Part shown: positions 23,327 to 32,371 of the stretch, in pieces
How the letters are laid out: every line of letters starts with the position of its first letter
How positions within the stretch are numbered: the stretch's first letter is position 1
From: a bacterium
GTDB lineage: Bacteria > Myxococcota_A > UBA9160 > SZUA-336
Assembly: GCA_024226335.1 (NCBI GenBank)
Contig: JAAELY010000004.1
Coordinates: 1-40,256 of the forward strand
Direction: 5' to 3'
Length of the DNA stretch: 40,256 nt
Made by a program: the position numbers and the translations under genes
The notes under the pieces: model-generated
Told to the model about the DNA's origin: nothing
Databases searched by the model: none
Seen by the model: the letters and a program-made list of their open reading frames with translations, nothing else

Positions 23327-23841
23327 TAGGGGGTCGGGTCGCGACCCGGCGGAGATGGAAGAAAAGGGAGTGGATCGGGAAGGCTGCCCCGAGCCAGTCG
23401 CTCTTCGACTGATGCGACCATGTGGCTCGGGTAGGAGACCCGGGCCTGACTCCAGAACACGGCGCCGCCAGGACTCGCCAGTATTCCTGCAAAGTGGTCC
23501 CGATAGGCGTTGAAGGTCTCGTCATCCAGCGCCCCGGAGGCGTGCGAAGCTTGTGCGCCCTGGAAGTGCAAAACCTGATCCAGGAAAAGCGCAAAAAACT
23601 GCGCCCGGTCGGATTCATCGAGATCTGGAACCGAGCGGAGTCCTCGTTCCCAGATGTTCGAGATAGCGGGATCAGAAATGAAAGGGCGATTGAAGAGGCG
23701 GTAGCTCTCAACGATCTGCTGGCGGCTCGCCACGCGAAGTGCCGCCGTGTTCTGGCGAATCTGCAGGGCGAGGTAGCCGATGGTGATGATCACCGCGATC
23801 CCACCCAGGAAGTCGCCGAGGTTTCCAAGATCGTCCAACAT
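23326..23841 (-). CDS. Single-span membrane-anchored protein of unknown function
   Basis: 171 residues from the ATG at 23841; the longer open frame upstream overlaps the amidase gene and is not protein-like. An N-terminal anchor (FLGGIAVIITIGYLALQI) is followed by RQNTAALRVASRQQIVESYRLFN and a helical soluble domain (ESDRAQFFALFLDQVLHFQGAQ; FWSQARVSYPSHMVASVEERL). I recognise the pattern of a widespread family of uncharacterised proteins with an N-terminal QIRQNT-like motif after one membrane span. No catalytic motif is visible. Its stop codon touches the long palindrome. It is divergent from the amidase. Confidence 0.65.
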   Translation of the reverse strand: MLDDLGNLGDFLGGIAVIITIGYLALQIRQNTAALRVASRQQIVESYRLFNRPFISDPAISNIWERGLRSVPDLDESDRAQFFALFLDQVLHFQGAQASHASGALDDETFNAYRDHFAGILASPGGAVFWSQARVSYPSHMVASVEERLARGSLPDPLPFLPSPPGRDPTP

Positions 23842-24007
23842 GAATTCAACCGCTCGGTGAGTCGGCATCAACCGAGCGGAACCGTTCCGATCGGGCAGCG
23901 CCGAGAAGATCGGAGTATGCCGCAAGAGACTGCGGAAAGGGCGGATCGCTACTCGGGAAATCCGCCATTGCCCTACAATGTAGAGATCGAACGGCGCAAG
24001 AGGCGAA

Positions 24008-25429
24008 ATGGCTGACACATCGCTATGTGATCGAACCGCACTGGAACTGGCCGGACTCGTGCGCAGAGGCGAGGTCTCGGCGCGCGAATTGCTCGATGCA
24101 CATCTGGCGCGCATCGAACGGGTGAATCCAACACTGAATGCGATCGTTTCGCTGGTTCCAGAGCAGGCGATAGCGGCCGCGGTCACGGCCGACGAGACGC
24201 AGGCGCGAGGCGAAGTGCTCGGGCCTTTGCACGGACTTCCCATCGCCCACAAAGATCTGCTGATGACGGCGGGTATCCGCAGTACCAGGGGCTCGCCGCT
24301 GCTCGCCAATCACGTGCCCGAGCAGGACGATCTGATCGTCACGCGTCTGCGCGCGGCCGGTGCGATCGCGCTTGGCAAGACCAACGTGCCCGAGTTCGGC
24401 GCCGGCTCGCAGACCTTCAACCAGGTGTTTGGTGCGACCCGGAACCCGTGGGATCCGTCCATGACGTGTGGCGGGAGTAGTGGGGGCGCAGCGGTGGCGC
24501 TGGCGACGGGCATGCTGCCGATCGCCGACGGCAGCGATATGGGGGGATCTCTTCGCAATCCGGCCAACTTCTGCAACGTCGTCGGCTTTCGTCCATCCCC
24601 TGGACGCGTGCCCGCTTTCCCGGCGCAGATGGGCTGGTCGACGCTCGCGGTGCTCGGGCCGATGGGACGCACGGTCGAAGACACGGCGCTGTTGTTCTCA
24701 GCGATGGCCGGGCCTGATCCTCGCGTGCCGATTTCACTGGACACTGCGGGCTCGCGTTTCGCCGAGACTCTCGAGAGAGACTTCACGGGCACGCGCATCG
24801 CCTTTGATCCCGATTTCGGTGGCTTGCCCGTCGATTCGCGTGTGGCGCAGGTGCTGGAGACGGGGTTGGGCGGCTTCTCGTCGATCGGCTGCAAGGTCGA
24901 ATGCGAAGGGATCGACTGGAACGGTGCGAACGAAGCCTTCCACACCTTGCGCGCGTGGGAAGTCGCGAGCGCGACGGCGGGCTTGCCCGACGAGGCTCTC
25001 GAAATCCTGAAAGACACAATCCAGTGGAACGTGGCCAAAGGTCGGGCGCTCAGCGGAGACGACCTGAGTCGCGCCGAGCGCCTGCGAACGGAACTCTACC
25101 AGCGCTTGCATCTGTTCATGCAGGACCGCGAATTCCTGGTCCTGCCGGTCAACCAGGTGCCGCCGTTTGACGTGGAGGTTCCATACCCAGAAGAGGTCGC
25201 CGGTGTGCGGATGGAGACCTACATCGACTGGATGAAGTCCGCCTACTTCGTCACCGTGACGGGACATCCCGCCATCTCGGTTCCCTGCGGCTTCACACCC
25301 GAGGGCTTGCCGGTCGGCGTGCAAATCGTCGGTCGCCAGCGGGATGATTTCGGTGTGCTGCAACTCGCCTACGCCTACCAACAGGCCACCCGGGTATGCG
25401 ATCGACGGCCTCCTCTGCCCGCGCCATAG
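24008..25429 (+). CDS. Amidase signature family hydrolase
   Basis: 473 residues, full length. The Ser-cisSer-Lys triad is complete: Lys82 in LPIAHKDLL, the GGSSGG motif at 155-160 with the cis-Ser at about 158, and the nucleophile Ser181 in DGSDMGGSLRNPA. The usual DxGGSIR is slightly changed to DMGGSLR. The C-terminal TGHPAISVPCGFTPEGLPVGVQIVG is typical of the family. These enzymes hydrolyse amides to carboxylate and amine; GatA is a family member, but no GatB/GatC genes are near, so this is a catabolic or detoxifying amidase. It starts 166 bp from the divergent membrane protein and runs in the same direction as the three genes downstream. Confidence 0.9.
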   Translation: MADTSLCDRTALELAGLVRRGEVSARELLDAHLARIERVNPTLNAIVSLVPEQAIAAAVTADETQARGEVLGPLHGLPIAHKDLLMTAGIRSTRGSPLLANHVPEQDDLIVTRLRAAGAIALGKTNVPEFGAGSQTFNQVFGATRNPWDPSMTCGGSSGGAAVALATGMLPIADGSDMGGSLRNPANFCNVVGFRPSPGRVPAFPAQMGWSTLAVLGPMGRTVEDTALLFSAMAGPDPRVPISLDTAGSRFAETLERDFTGTRIAFDPDFGGLPVDSRVAQVLETGLGGFSSIGCKVECEGIDWNGANEAFHTLRAWEVASATAGLPDEALEILKDTIQWNVAKGRALSGDDLSRAERLRTELYQRLHLFMQDREFLVLPVNQVPPFDVEVPYPEEVAGVRMETYIDWMKSAYFVTVTGHPAISVPCGFTPEGLPVGVQIVGRQRDDFGVLQLAYAYQQATRVCDRRPPLPAP

Positions 25430-25551
25430 CCGCCGTGATGGTCTTCGCGCGTCTGATGCTCATATTCATGGCGCGATGCAGCTCGAGCACATAACATGAG
25501 CTGGAATTCACCAGTCCAGCATTCGTAGCCAAATTCATGGGAGATCGGATC

Positions 25552-25962
25552 ATGAGAATTCTGCTTGGGCTCGTGGTTTCCATCGGCCTGGCGGTGGCTG
25601 CATTCTACGGCGCCGTCATTCTCGCTTCCGAGTCTGGCGAAGTGGTGACCCTGCGCACGATGAATGCGCAGGGAGTTCGGGAACCGACCCGCCTATGGGT
25701 CGTGGACCACGACGGAGCGGAGTGGGTGCGTACCGGTCACAAAGGGAAGGGCTGGTTCGTGCGGGTCGTAGCGAACTCGGACGTCGAACTGGAACGAGCG
25801 GGACAGAACAGTCTGCGCAGAGCTGTGGTCGTTGAGGATCCTTCGGTCTTCCCGGGCGTGAACCGCGCGTTTTCGGAGAAATACGGCGCGGCTGATTGGA
25901 TCGTTGCGCTCTCCGGGGATGCAAGCAAGCGCGTGCCGGTCCGGCTGGACCCCGCACTGTGA
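25552..25962 (+). CDS. Membrane-anchored split-barrel (DUF2255 / deazaflavin-nitroreductase-like) protein
   Basis: 136 residues from the ATG at 25552, chosen because GGGAG lies about 8 nt upstream; an in-frame ATG 15 bp earlier has no ribosome site. An N-terminal anchor (ILLGLVVSIGLAVAAFYGAV) is followed by VVTLRTMNAQGVREPTRLWVVDHDGAEWVRTGHKGKGWFVRV, which matches the beta-strand order of flavin/F420-binding split-barrel proteins. No defined cofactor-binding residues can be assigned. The TGA overlaps a GTG that could start the next gene (GTGA). Function unknown; a redox or cofactor-binding role is a guess from the fold. Confidence 0.6.
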   Translation: MRILLGLVVSIGLAVAAFYGAVILASESGEVVTLRTMNAQGVREPTRLWVVDHDGAEWVRTGHKGKGWFVRVVANSDVELERAGQNSLRRAVVVEDPSVFPGVNRAFSEKYGAADWIVALSGDASKRVPVRLDPAL

Positions 25963-26003
25963 ACACGAGTCGATCGCCAACGGGGACAAAAGCTGAAGAG
26001 TTG

Positions 26004-26582
26004 ATGATCCACTATCGCCGCATGGAGTTTTCCGAGAAGCAGAGCATTGCAGAGATCGACCGCTCCGAGCGCGTAACGCAGAAGTATGTCTCCAAAGACG
26101 GAGAACTCGAACTGGTCGAAGTCGACTGGGACATCGGTCGCTGGTCGACGGATGGAAGCGGTCCCCATAGCATTCGGGCGATGCTCGAAGAGTGGAGCCT
26201 CTACCTGCAAGGAGACAGTGTTCTCTGGGGCGCATTCGACGAAGAGCGACTTGTTGGATTCATCGTGTATCGGCCGAATCTCGCACCGCGTATGGGTCAG
26301 CTCGCGCTCTTGTTCATCAGCAAGGCGTACCGTCGCCGCGGTGTCGGGCAACAGCTCTTTCAACTACTGACCGAGTACGCGAGAAACGATGGAGTCGAGA
26401 GTCTGTACGTGACTGCGACTCCGACTCGAGGCACCGTGGACTTCTACCAAAGCCTGGGATTCTGTTTGACAGATCAGCCGTTGCCCGAAATGCTGGAGAT
26501 GGAGCCTGAAGACATCCACATGACGATGGAAGTTGCCGTCTTTCCCAGGGCGTCCACACCGGGCGCCAGAGACGGCGACTGA
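26004..26582 (+). CDS. GNAT family N-acetyltransferase
   Basis: 192 residues from the ATG at 26004; a GTG at 25959 overlapping the previous stop would add 15 residues. The acetyl-CoA pyrophosphate loop is YRRRGVGQQLF, preceded by the strand LALLFISKA and followed by GVESLYVTATPTRGTVDFYQSLGF, the classic GNAT motifs A and B. The N-terminal half (SIAEIDRSERVTQKYVSKDGELELVEV) contains an unusual acidic strand pair. The substrate cannot be inferred. It is transcribed with the split-barrel protein and followed by a second, unrelated-looking GNAT 72 bp on. Confidence 0.8.
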   Translation: MIHYRRMEFSEKQSIAEIDRSERVTQKYVSKDGELELVEVDWDIGRWSTDGSGPHSIRAMLEEWSLYLQGDSVLWGAFDEERLVGFIVYRPNLAPRMGQLALLFISKAYRRRGVGQQLFQLLTEYARNDGVESLYVTATPTRGTVDFYQSLGFCLTDQPLPEMLEMEPEDIHMTMEVAVFPRASTPGARDGD

Positions 26583-26654
26583 CTCTGGCGGAAAGAAGCA
26601 AGCGAAAAGAAGCAAGGAGTCGCTCGATGCAGGGTTCGGTAGCCTTCGTGCGGT

Positions 26655-27116
26655 ATGAGTGAGATCAGGGATTCAGAGCTGAGCGACCTGTCCGTGGTCG
26701 CGTCCTGGATCGGATCTGCGCCGGAGTGTCGACTCTGGTGCGGCACTCGTGTCTCGTACCCAATCGATCTGGTTGAGCTTCCGCGTCAGATCGAGTACTC
26801 GGATTGTGAATCGTGGACGCTTACGGATGGCGATGCCGTGGTCGCCTTCGGGCAACTGGTCTCGAAACCGGGGGGCAGGCTTCATCTAGCCCGCCTGATC
26901 GCGGCTCCTGAACGCAGGGGTAGCGGACTGGGTAGGCTCATCACCGCCTACCTGCTCGAGACTGCACTGGCGCGTGGGCCGTCGGCCGTTTCTCTCAACG
27001 TGTTCGCGGAGAACAAACCGGCTCTCACCCTCTACGAGTCTCTGGGCTTCGCTTCGGCTATTCGCCCACCGGAAGAGGGGGACTCCCCGTCCGTGTACAT
27101 GGAGTATGTCGGCTGA
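26655..27116 (+). CDS. GNAT family N-acetyltransferase
   Basis: 153 residues. The core is HLARLIAAPERRGSGLGRLITAYLLE (motif A with the acetyl-CoA loop RRGSGLG) followed by SVSLNVFAENKPALTLYESLGF (motif B), a strong GNAT pattern close to RimI-like ribosomal-protein and amine acetyltransferases. The N-terminal part has CRLWCG and a Trp-rich strand. It is the last gene on this strand before the convergent MMPL exporter, whose stop lies 26 bp away. The substrate is unknown. Confidence 0.8.
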   Translation: MSEIRDSELSDLSVVASWIGSAPECRLWCGTRVSYPIDLVELPRQIEYSDCESWTLTDGDAVVAFGQLVSKPGGRLHLARLIAAPERRGSGLGRLITAYLLETALARGPSAVSLNVFAENKPALTLYESLGFASAIRPPEEGDSPSVYMEYVG

Positions 27117-27141
27117 CCTCCGCTGTCCACGCGCGGGAAAG

Positions 27142-29616
27142 CTAGGAGGTTCGCGGCTCTCGGGTGGCCTGTGTGTGGCGATTCGCGACGCGATCCCCTC
27201 GGGTGCTCAGGGCCATCAGCGCGGGCGATAGAGTGATATCGGCGATGAACGCGAAGATGACGGTTACACCCGTCAACAAGCCGAACTTGACCAGATTGGT
27301 CAGGCTTGCGAACGCGTAGATGAAGAACGAGAGCGACAGTACGATCGACGTCACGAGCAGCGCGTGCCCGGTCGTGCGCAAGGTTTCGCGGACGGCCGCC
27401 TGTGTGTCGTGCAGATCATCGTAGTATTTCCGGAACACGTGCATGAAGTGGATCGTATCGTCGACGGCCAGACCGATCGCGATGCTTCCGATCAAGAGGG
27501 TGAAGGTGTCGAGCGCGATCCCGAGCCAGCCCATCAAGCCGAGGATCAGGATGATCGGCGCCAGATTGGGCACCATTGCCGCCAGGCCGGTTCGCAGGGT
27601 TCCGAGCAGGAGGAACATCAGCGGTGTGATGATTGCGAGTGCGATCATGTAGCTGCTCTGGAGGCTGGCCGAGATTGCCTTCAGCGAGCGCGTCATCAAG
27701 CTGACGAAGCCGGTGATCTCGATCCCGACGCCATTTCCGAGCGTCTGATGAGTCGCGGCTTCCACCTGTGCGATGAACGGCTGGTACTGTGAGGGCGGGG
27801 CGTAGGGCAGATTCATCGTGATGCGCGCGCGCTGGAACTGGCTATCGACCAGCATCTCCAGATCGTCGCTGCCACTGTTCTCGAATAGCAGAAGTTCCTG
27901 AGCGACGAGTTCGCGGCTGTCGGGAATTGCGTAGAAGTCGGAACGGTTCTCGTTGAGGGCCTGATGGATCTCCTTTGAGACCTCGACGATCGAAGTGACC
28001 TTTCCCACGTTGAGGCCGCCCGGGCCTTCGATTCGCGTTGCGAGTTCGCTCAGTGTGTCGATGCGCTGGAGCAGTGAGGGTTCTTTCAGGCCGTTCTCTT
28101 CCCGGGCGTCGACCAGGATCTCGAGCGAGACCGAGCCACTGAGTTCAGCGTTCGCGAACTCGGTCGCGATGCGCAGCGGATCGTCTTTGGGAAACCAGCT
28201 GACGGGGTCGTAGCTGAACCCGAGCTGCGTGATTCCGGCGATTGCGAAGAGCAGGATGGCGGACATGCAAGCCAGTACGAGCTTTGGATAACGGACGCAG
28301 CGTTCCCCAGTCCACAACAACGCATTTTCGATCCAACCGGCCCGAGCGTCCTCGCGGACGGATCTGCGCCGCAGCGGAATCACGTGCAGCAGGGCGGGGA
28401 GCAATATCATGCAGTAGGTCAGCCCCAGTCCAATGCCCAGCGGCGCGAAGATCCCGAGGTCGGCGACAGGCTGTACCTCTGCGCTGAGGAAGGAGATCAG
28501 GCCACCCGCCGTCGTGAGGGCGGTCATGACGATCGCCAGTCCCGAGTGTTGCAGTGCGTGGGCGAGAGCTTTCTCGCGGGACTGGCCTGCGTCGTAGGCG
28601 CGAAAGAACATCACCAGCAGATGGACGCTTCCGCCCACTCCGACGGCCAGTAGGAACGATGGCAGGATCTGCGTCGGGATTCCCAGAGGCCTCCCGATCA
28701 GCGCCATGGCTCCGAAAGTCGACGCGATCGAGAGCAACACGACCACAAGAGGCAGGATCACGGCAGACGCGCGGCGGAACAGCACGAACAGGAATATCGC
28801 GACTGCTGTCAGCGACAAGCTCATGAAGACCACCATGTTCTTCATCATCTCGTCCGCCAGACGTGCCGCCACGATGGGGCCCCCGGACAGGTGGATCTCG
28901 AGGTCGCTGCTGCGAAAGCGCTCGACCAGAGAGCCTAGGGCGGCTGCGGCTTCGGCTTGCTGCTCACTGGTCAAACTGAGAAGTTCGGCGCCTTCGCTGT
29001 CCTCGAACCCGCCCAACGCATCGTCGAACCCCGATTCGTCGTAGTCGGTTTCGAGTTTGACCAGTAGCGTGGTCGTGCGCTGGTCGTGTGAGAAGATGTA
29101 GTTCCGATAATGGGGGTTTGCGAGCGCGCGTTTTCGAATCTCGACCAGAGCTTCGGCATCGAGCGGCCAGTCTTCGAGCAGGTCGCGCACGATCAGCTCG
29201 TCGCCCTTGCCGCGGGTCTCGCGCACATTGATCAGACTGGTGACCTCGTCGACGTATGGGACCTCGTCTTCGATCGTGCGGTGAAGCTCGTGAAGAATCG
29301 AGAGAAACGCGGGATCGAAGACCTCCGGCGGGCGCAGAGCAACGAGAATCAGCTGGTCGCTGCCAAACTGTTCTCGAAACGCGGCGTATACGACGCGAGT
29401 CGGGTCGTCGTCTCGCAGGAACGCCTCGCTCGAGGTGTCGACCTGGAGCTGCGGCATCTGCGCCCCGAGCACGAGCGCCAGTGCGATCATCGAGCCGATG
29501 ATTGGCCAGCGCCGTGTGGCCGATACGCGGCCCCAGTTTTCGAAGCGATCTTCGATCGAGGTGCGCAGGGCGACGTCCCAGCGAGGCCGGTCGTCTCTCT
29601 TGCCTGTCGCGCTCAT
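27142..29616 (-). CDS. MMPL/RND-family membrane transporter
   Basis: 824 residues in two halves, each with one helix, a large extracytoplasmic loop and a five-helix bundle. Half 1: PIIGSMIALALVLGAQM, loop, then MVVFMSLSLTAVAIFLFVLF and SFLLAVGVGGSVHLLVMFF. Half 2: LVLACMSAILLFAIAGI, loop, then IGSIAIGLAVDDTIHFMHVF. The GLAVDDT motif carries the Asp pair of the proton pathway found in MMPL, HpnN and SSD-type transporters. The family exports lipids (mycolates, hopanoids) or other hydrophobic molecules. The ATG at 29616 directly follows a TAG in the same strand. It is co-directional with the TMTC-like gene upstream. The lipid cargo is not identified; hopanoid transport is one possibility. Confidence 0.88.
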   Translation of the reverse strand: MSATGKRDDRPRWDVALRTSIEDRFENWGRVSATRRWPIIGSMIALALVLGAQMPQLQVDTSSEAFLRDDDPTRVVYAAFREQFGSDQLILVALRPPEVFDPAFLSILHELHRTIEDEVPYVDEVTSLINVRETRGKGDELIVRDLLEDWPLDAEALVEIRKRALANPHYRNYIFSHDQRTTTLLVKLETDYDESGFDDALGGFEDSEGAELLSLTSEQQAEAAAALGSLVERFRSSDLEIHLSGGPIVAARLADEMMKNMVVFMSLSLTAVAIFLFVLFRRASAVILPLVVVLLSIASTFGAMALIGRPLGIPTQILPSFLLAVGVGGSVHLLVMFFRAYDAGQSREKALAHALQHSGLAIVMTALTTAGGLISFLSAEVQPVADLGIFAPLGIGLGLTYCMILLPALLHVIPLRRRSVREDARAGWIENALLWTGERCVRYPKLVLACMSAILLFAIAGITQLGFSYDPVSWFPKDDPLRIATEFANAELSGSVSLEILVDAREENGLKEPSLLQRIDTLSELATRIEGPGGLNVGKVTSIVEVSKEIHQALNENRSDFYAIPDSRELVAQELLLFENSGSDDLEMLVDSQFQRARITMNLPYAPPSQYQPFIAQVEAATHQTLGNGVGIEITGFVSLMTRSLKAISASLQSSYMIALAIITPLMFLLLGTLRTGLAAMVPNLAPIILILGLMGWLGIALDTFTLLIGSIAIGLAVDDTIHFMHVFRKYYDDLHDTQAAVRETLRTTGHALLVTSIVLSLSFFIYAFASLTNLVKFGLLTGVTVIFAFIADITLSPALMALSTRGDRVANRHTQATREPRTS

Positions 29617-29785
29617 CTACTCGATCACGGCCTCGGCGCACATGGGGAATTCGGCGCCCACTGCGTGTACCACAAGCGGAACCTTTTCGACGAATTGAAC
29701 CCATCTGGTTGTTCGAGCGCCAGAGGGAATCGGGCTGCGCTGGGAGCGTACTCGTTCGGTGTTCGGGCCCTCGGCGATTCCCGCT
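29617..29785. other. Short gap with a coding-like tail ahead of the MMPL gene
   Basis: On the minus strand a frame ends WVQFVEKVPLVVHAVGAEF, PMCAEAVIE and TAG at 29619-29617, abutting the MMPL ATG (TAGATG). This stretch looks protein-like, but no start codon for it exists within the gap. It may be the 3' end of a lost gene. Confidence 0.2.
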
Positions 29786-31399
29786 TCAGGGGTCCAAGTG
29801 CAGAGCCCGGCCGACTCGATAGCTTGCCAGGGCTTCTTTCGCGAGATCTGCTTCGGCGAAGCGCTCCAGGGCGCGGAAACGACGGATCCCCGACTCTGAT
29901 GTTTCAATGGCCCGATCGAAGTGACCCTCTGCAGCGTAGGCCGCCGCCAGCGTATCGATGTTCGAGGGATCAACGTACCCTGTAAGTCTACAGGCGAGTT
30001 CGGCGCGACGAACTGCCTCCGCCGGTTTTCGAATCCGGGGATCGCTGTGAGTCGCGTAGATCCACGCCACGTTGTTTTGCGCGACCGGGTTGTTCGGGTC
30101 GACTCGCGCCGCCTGCTCGAAAAGCGTGAGGGTATCCCTCCAGTGTCGAAGCTGGAGTGCGGTTGCGCTCGCGCAGGCGATCACGATGGCGATCGCAGCC
30201 GTTGCCAGAATTCGTCGACGACCGATCGTGGCGAGCCACGACTGCGGCACACTCCAGCCGACCATGATCAGCAGGCCGATCATCGGGATGTACATGTAGC
30301 GGTCCGCGAGCGACTGCTGGCCCACCTGCACGAGGCCGATCACGGGAACCAGTGTGCCCAGGTAGAAGAACCAGCCCACGAACAGGTGCGGGTGATCCGC
30401 CGCCTTCTTGACGGTGTACGCGGAAATGGCGACGAGTAGAAGCGCCGCGGCAACAGTTTGCGCGACGGGTGGAGCGCCGACGTGGTAGTAGAGCACCGAG
30501 AGGTTGGCCGGCCAGAGCGTCTTGCCCAGATAGACCGCGTAGGCCACCAGGCTATTGGCCAGGCGCGCAGCCAGAGGCAGTGCATCCGTGGTTCGCACGG
30601 CGCCGATCGAGAGCTGGACAAGATAGGTCGCGATGCTGTCCGCCAGCGATAACGCGAGCAACGGGAGTTTCTCCAGGACGAGTCTGCGCAGCGGAGTCTC
30701 TGAACTGGACCCGGGACCGAAGCGTCGCAGCGGCCATCCATCCAGAAGCAGAAGGACGAAGGGCAGGGTCACGATCATCGGTTTGGCTAGCAGGCCCGCG
30801 CCGAAGGCGGCCGCCACTACGAGGTAACGGCCTACACCCGGGCGCTCTGCGTAGTGCAGATAGGCGAGGATCGCCAGGATGAAGAAGAGCGTGCTCAGGA
30901 CGTCCTTGAGTTCGGACACCCAGGCCACCGATTCCACGTGCAGAGGATGCAGGGCGAAGACGAATGCGAGGAAAGCACTGGGCCAGAGAGTGCCCTTCAT
31001 CCGCCTGAACAGAAGAAATAGCAACACACAGTTGAGTGCGTGGATGACGACGTTGACCAGATGGTGCAGGCCGGCGTCCAGGCCGAAGAGTTGATGGACA
31101 GCGGTGTGTGCTACGACCGTCAGTGGATGCCAGTTGGCTCCGGTCTCGATGCTGGTGAACGCATCGCCGATCGCAGCAACGCTCAAGCCTCCGAGTACGA
31201 TGCGATTCTGGTAGACGTACGAGCCGTCGTCGTACTCCACGAAATCGTGGCCCCGCACCGGCGCATACACCGCGACGGTTGTGACGAACAAGACCAGGCA
31301 GATGAGGATTCCCGGCTTCACGGGGCGGTATCGCGTCTTTCGTGATTCACGAGCGGATTCTACGGGAAACTCCGGCACGAAGACTTTCCGGAGGGGCAC
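29786..31399 (-). CDS. TMTC-like membrane glycosyltransferase (GT-C) with C-terminal TPR region
   Basis: 537 residues from a GTG at 31399. The membrane part begins at ILICLVLFVTTVAVYAPV. The loop after helix 1 reads GHDFVEYDDGSYV, the acidic loop of GT-C enzymes, then NWHPLTVVAHTAVHQLFGL, HHLVNVVIHALNCVLLFLLF, ALHPLHVESVAWVSELKDVLS and LLAKPMIVTLPFVLLLLDGW, a string diagnostic of bacterial relatives of TMTC protein O-mannosyltransferases. The C-terminal ~110 residues contain TPR-like helices (LFEQAARVDPNNPVAQNNVAW; IDTLAAAYAAEGHFDRAIE), fewer than in most homologues. It probably glycosylates envelope proteins or lipids from polyprenyl carriers. It lies 51 bp downstream of the activase gene and is co-directional with it. 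Confidence 0.82.
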   Translation of the reverse strand: MPLRKVFVPEFPVESARESRKTRYRPVKPGILICLVLFVTTVAVYAPVRGHDFVEYDDGSYVYQNRIVLGGLSVAAIGDAFTSIETGANWHPLTVVAHTAVHQLFGLDAGLHHLVNVVIHALNCVLLFLLFRRMKGTLWPSAFLAFVFALHPLHVESVAWVSELKDVLSTLFFILAILAYLHYAERPGVGRYLVVAAAFGAGLLAKPMIVTLPFVLLLLDGWPLRRFGPGSSSETPLRRLVLEKLPLLALSLADSIATYLVQLSIGAVRTTDALPLAARLANSLVAYAVYLGKTLWPANLSVLYYHVGAPPVAQTVAAALLLVAISAYTVKKAADHPHLFVGWFFYLGTLVPVIGLVQVGQQSLADRYMYIPMIGLLIMVGWSVPQSWLATIGRRRILATAAIAIVIACASATALQLRHWRDTLTLFEQAARVDPNNPVAQNNVAWIYATHSDPRIRKPAEAVRRAELACRLTGYVDPSNIDTLAAAYAAEGHFDRAIETSESGIRRFRALERFAEADLAKEALASYRVGRALHLDP

Positions 31400-31450
31400 C
31401 CTTGCAAGTTAGGGCAGTGGGAAAGGGCCTCGGCTGGCGGCCAGCCTGTT

Positions 31451-32371
31451 TCAGACGAGTTCCAGGCCGTGAGCCCTGTACACTGCCTCGCACTTCTCGA
31501 GTTCTTCCTGAGGCATCCATTTGCGCAAGGGATTCTGGGGATCTGCGATCGCCGGATTGCCCAGGCGTTCGCATTTCTCGTGCCAGATCGGGTTGTAGTG
31601 CATGAGCTGAGTGCGGGAAACTCCCCGGTCTCTCAAGAATCCGGCGAGGCTTTCGAGATTGCGGGGATCGCTGGTCATTCCCGGGACCAATGGCGTGCGA
31701 GCCAGGATCTCCACTCCGCCTTTGTGGTATTCCCGCTGAAGCCCGGAGAAATTGTCCAGGATCACATCGTTTGCGACGCCACAGCGTTTTCGGTGGTCCT
31801 CGCGGTCAAAGATCTTGAGATCGAAATAGATCAGGTCGACGTGTGGGTAGAGGAGTTCCATGAACCTGTCGTAGGGAAACAGCCCGCACGTCTGCACCAA
31901 TGTGTGTACGCCCTCGGCCTGCAGCTTTTCGAGAAGCACGGAGGCGAATTCCATGTGAATCGTCGGCTCCCCGCCCGACAAGGTGACGCCGCCACCGGAA
32001 TTCTCGTAGAAGGACTTGTACTTCATCAGCTTTTCGAAGACCGCGTCGACTCTGGCCGGTTCGCCGACACGCGAGAGGGCCCCGGACGGACAGGCCGGGA
32101 TGCACTCGAAGCACAGCGTGCATTTTTCGCGATCGATGAAGTCCGGATCGTCTCTGGACAGGGCGGTTTCCGGACAGGACTTGATGCACTCCAGCGCACC
32201 GACACATTGGGAGCGGTCGAATGAGATCTCCACTTCTCGGGAGATGCTCTCCGGGTTGTGGCACCAGGCGCAGGACAGGAGGCAGCCCTTGAAGAAGACC
32301 ACCGAGCGGATACCCGGTCCGTCGTCCAAAGCGTTCCCCTTGATCTCGAGAAGAAGCGCGGTATCGCTCAC
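31451..32371 (-). CDS. Glycyl radical enzyme activase (radical SAM)
   Basis: 306 residues. The radical SAM cluster is CLLSCAWC (Cys30, 34, 37: CX3CX2C), preceded by GNALDDGPGIRSVVFFKGC, the typical activase start. A ferredoxin-like insert follows: the second cluster motif is complete (Cys84, 87, 90, 94), but the first reads CVGALEC...CP with Ala59 where the second Cys is expected (Cys56, 62, 66). VTLSGGEPTIHMEF is the SAM-binding GGE motif. The enzyme cleaves SAM to a 5'-deoxyadenosyl radical and abstracts H from the glycine of its partner. The GTG start overlaps the glycyl radical enzyme stop (GTGA), so the two are translationally coupled. Oxygen-sensitive; implies anoxic expression. Confidence 0.9.
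   Translation of the reverse strand: MSDTALLLEIKGNALDDGPGIRSVVFFKGCLLSCAWCHNPESISREVEISFDRSQCVGALECIKSCPETALSRDDPDFIDREKCTLCFECIPACPSGALSRVGEPARVDAVFEKLMKYKSFYENSGGGVTLSGGEPTIHMEFASVLLEKLQAEGVHTLVQTCGLFPYDRFMELLYPHVDLIYFDLKIFDREDHRKRCGVANDVILDNFSGLQREYHKGGVEILARTPLVPGMTSDPRNLESLAGFLRDRGVSRTQLMHYNPIWHEKCERLGNPAIADPQNPLRKWMPQEELEKCEAVYRAHGLELV

Noticed and set aside
23842-24309. Longer start for the membrane-anchored protein ending at 23326
   Set aside because: The extra ~156 residues overlap the amidase gene and read as Ser/Arg-rich noise; the hydrophobic anchor follows directly after the ATG at 23841.
24008-25429. GatA subunit of the tRNA amidotransferase
   Set aside because: No GatB or GatC gene nearby and the neighbourhood is accessory; a general amidase is the safer call.
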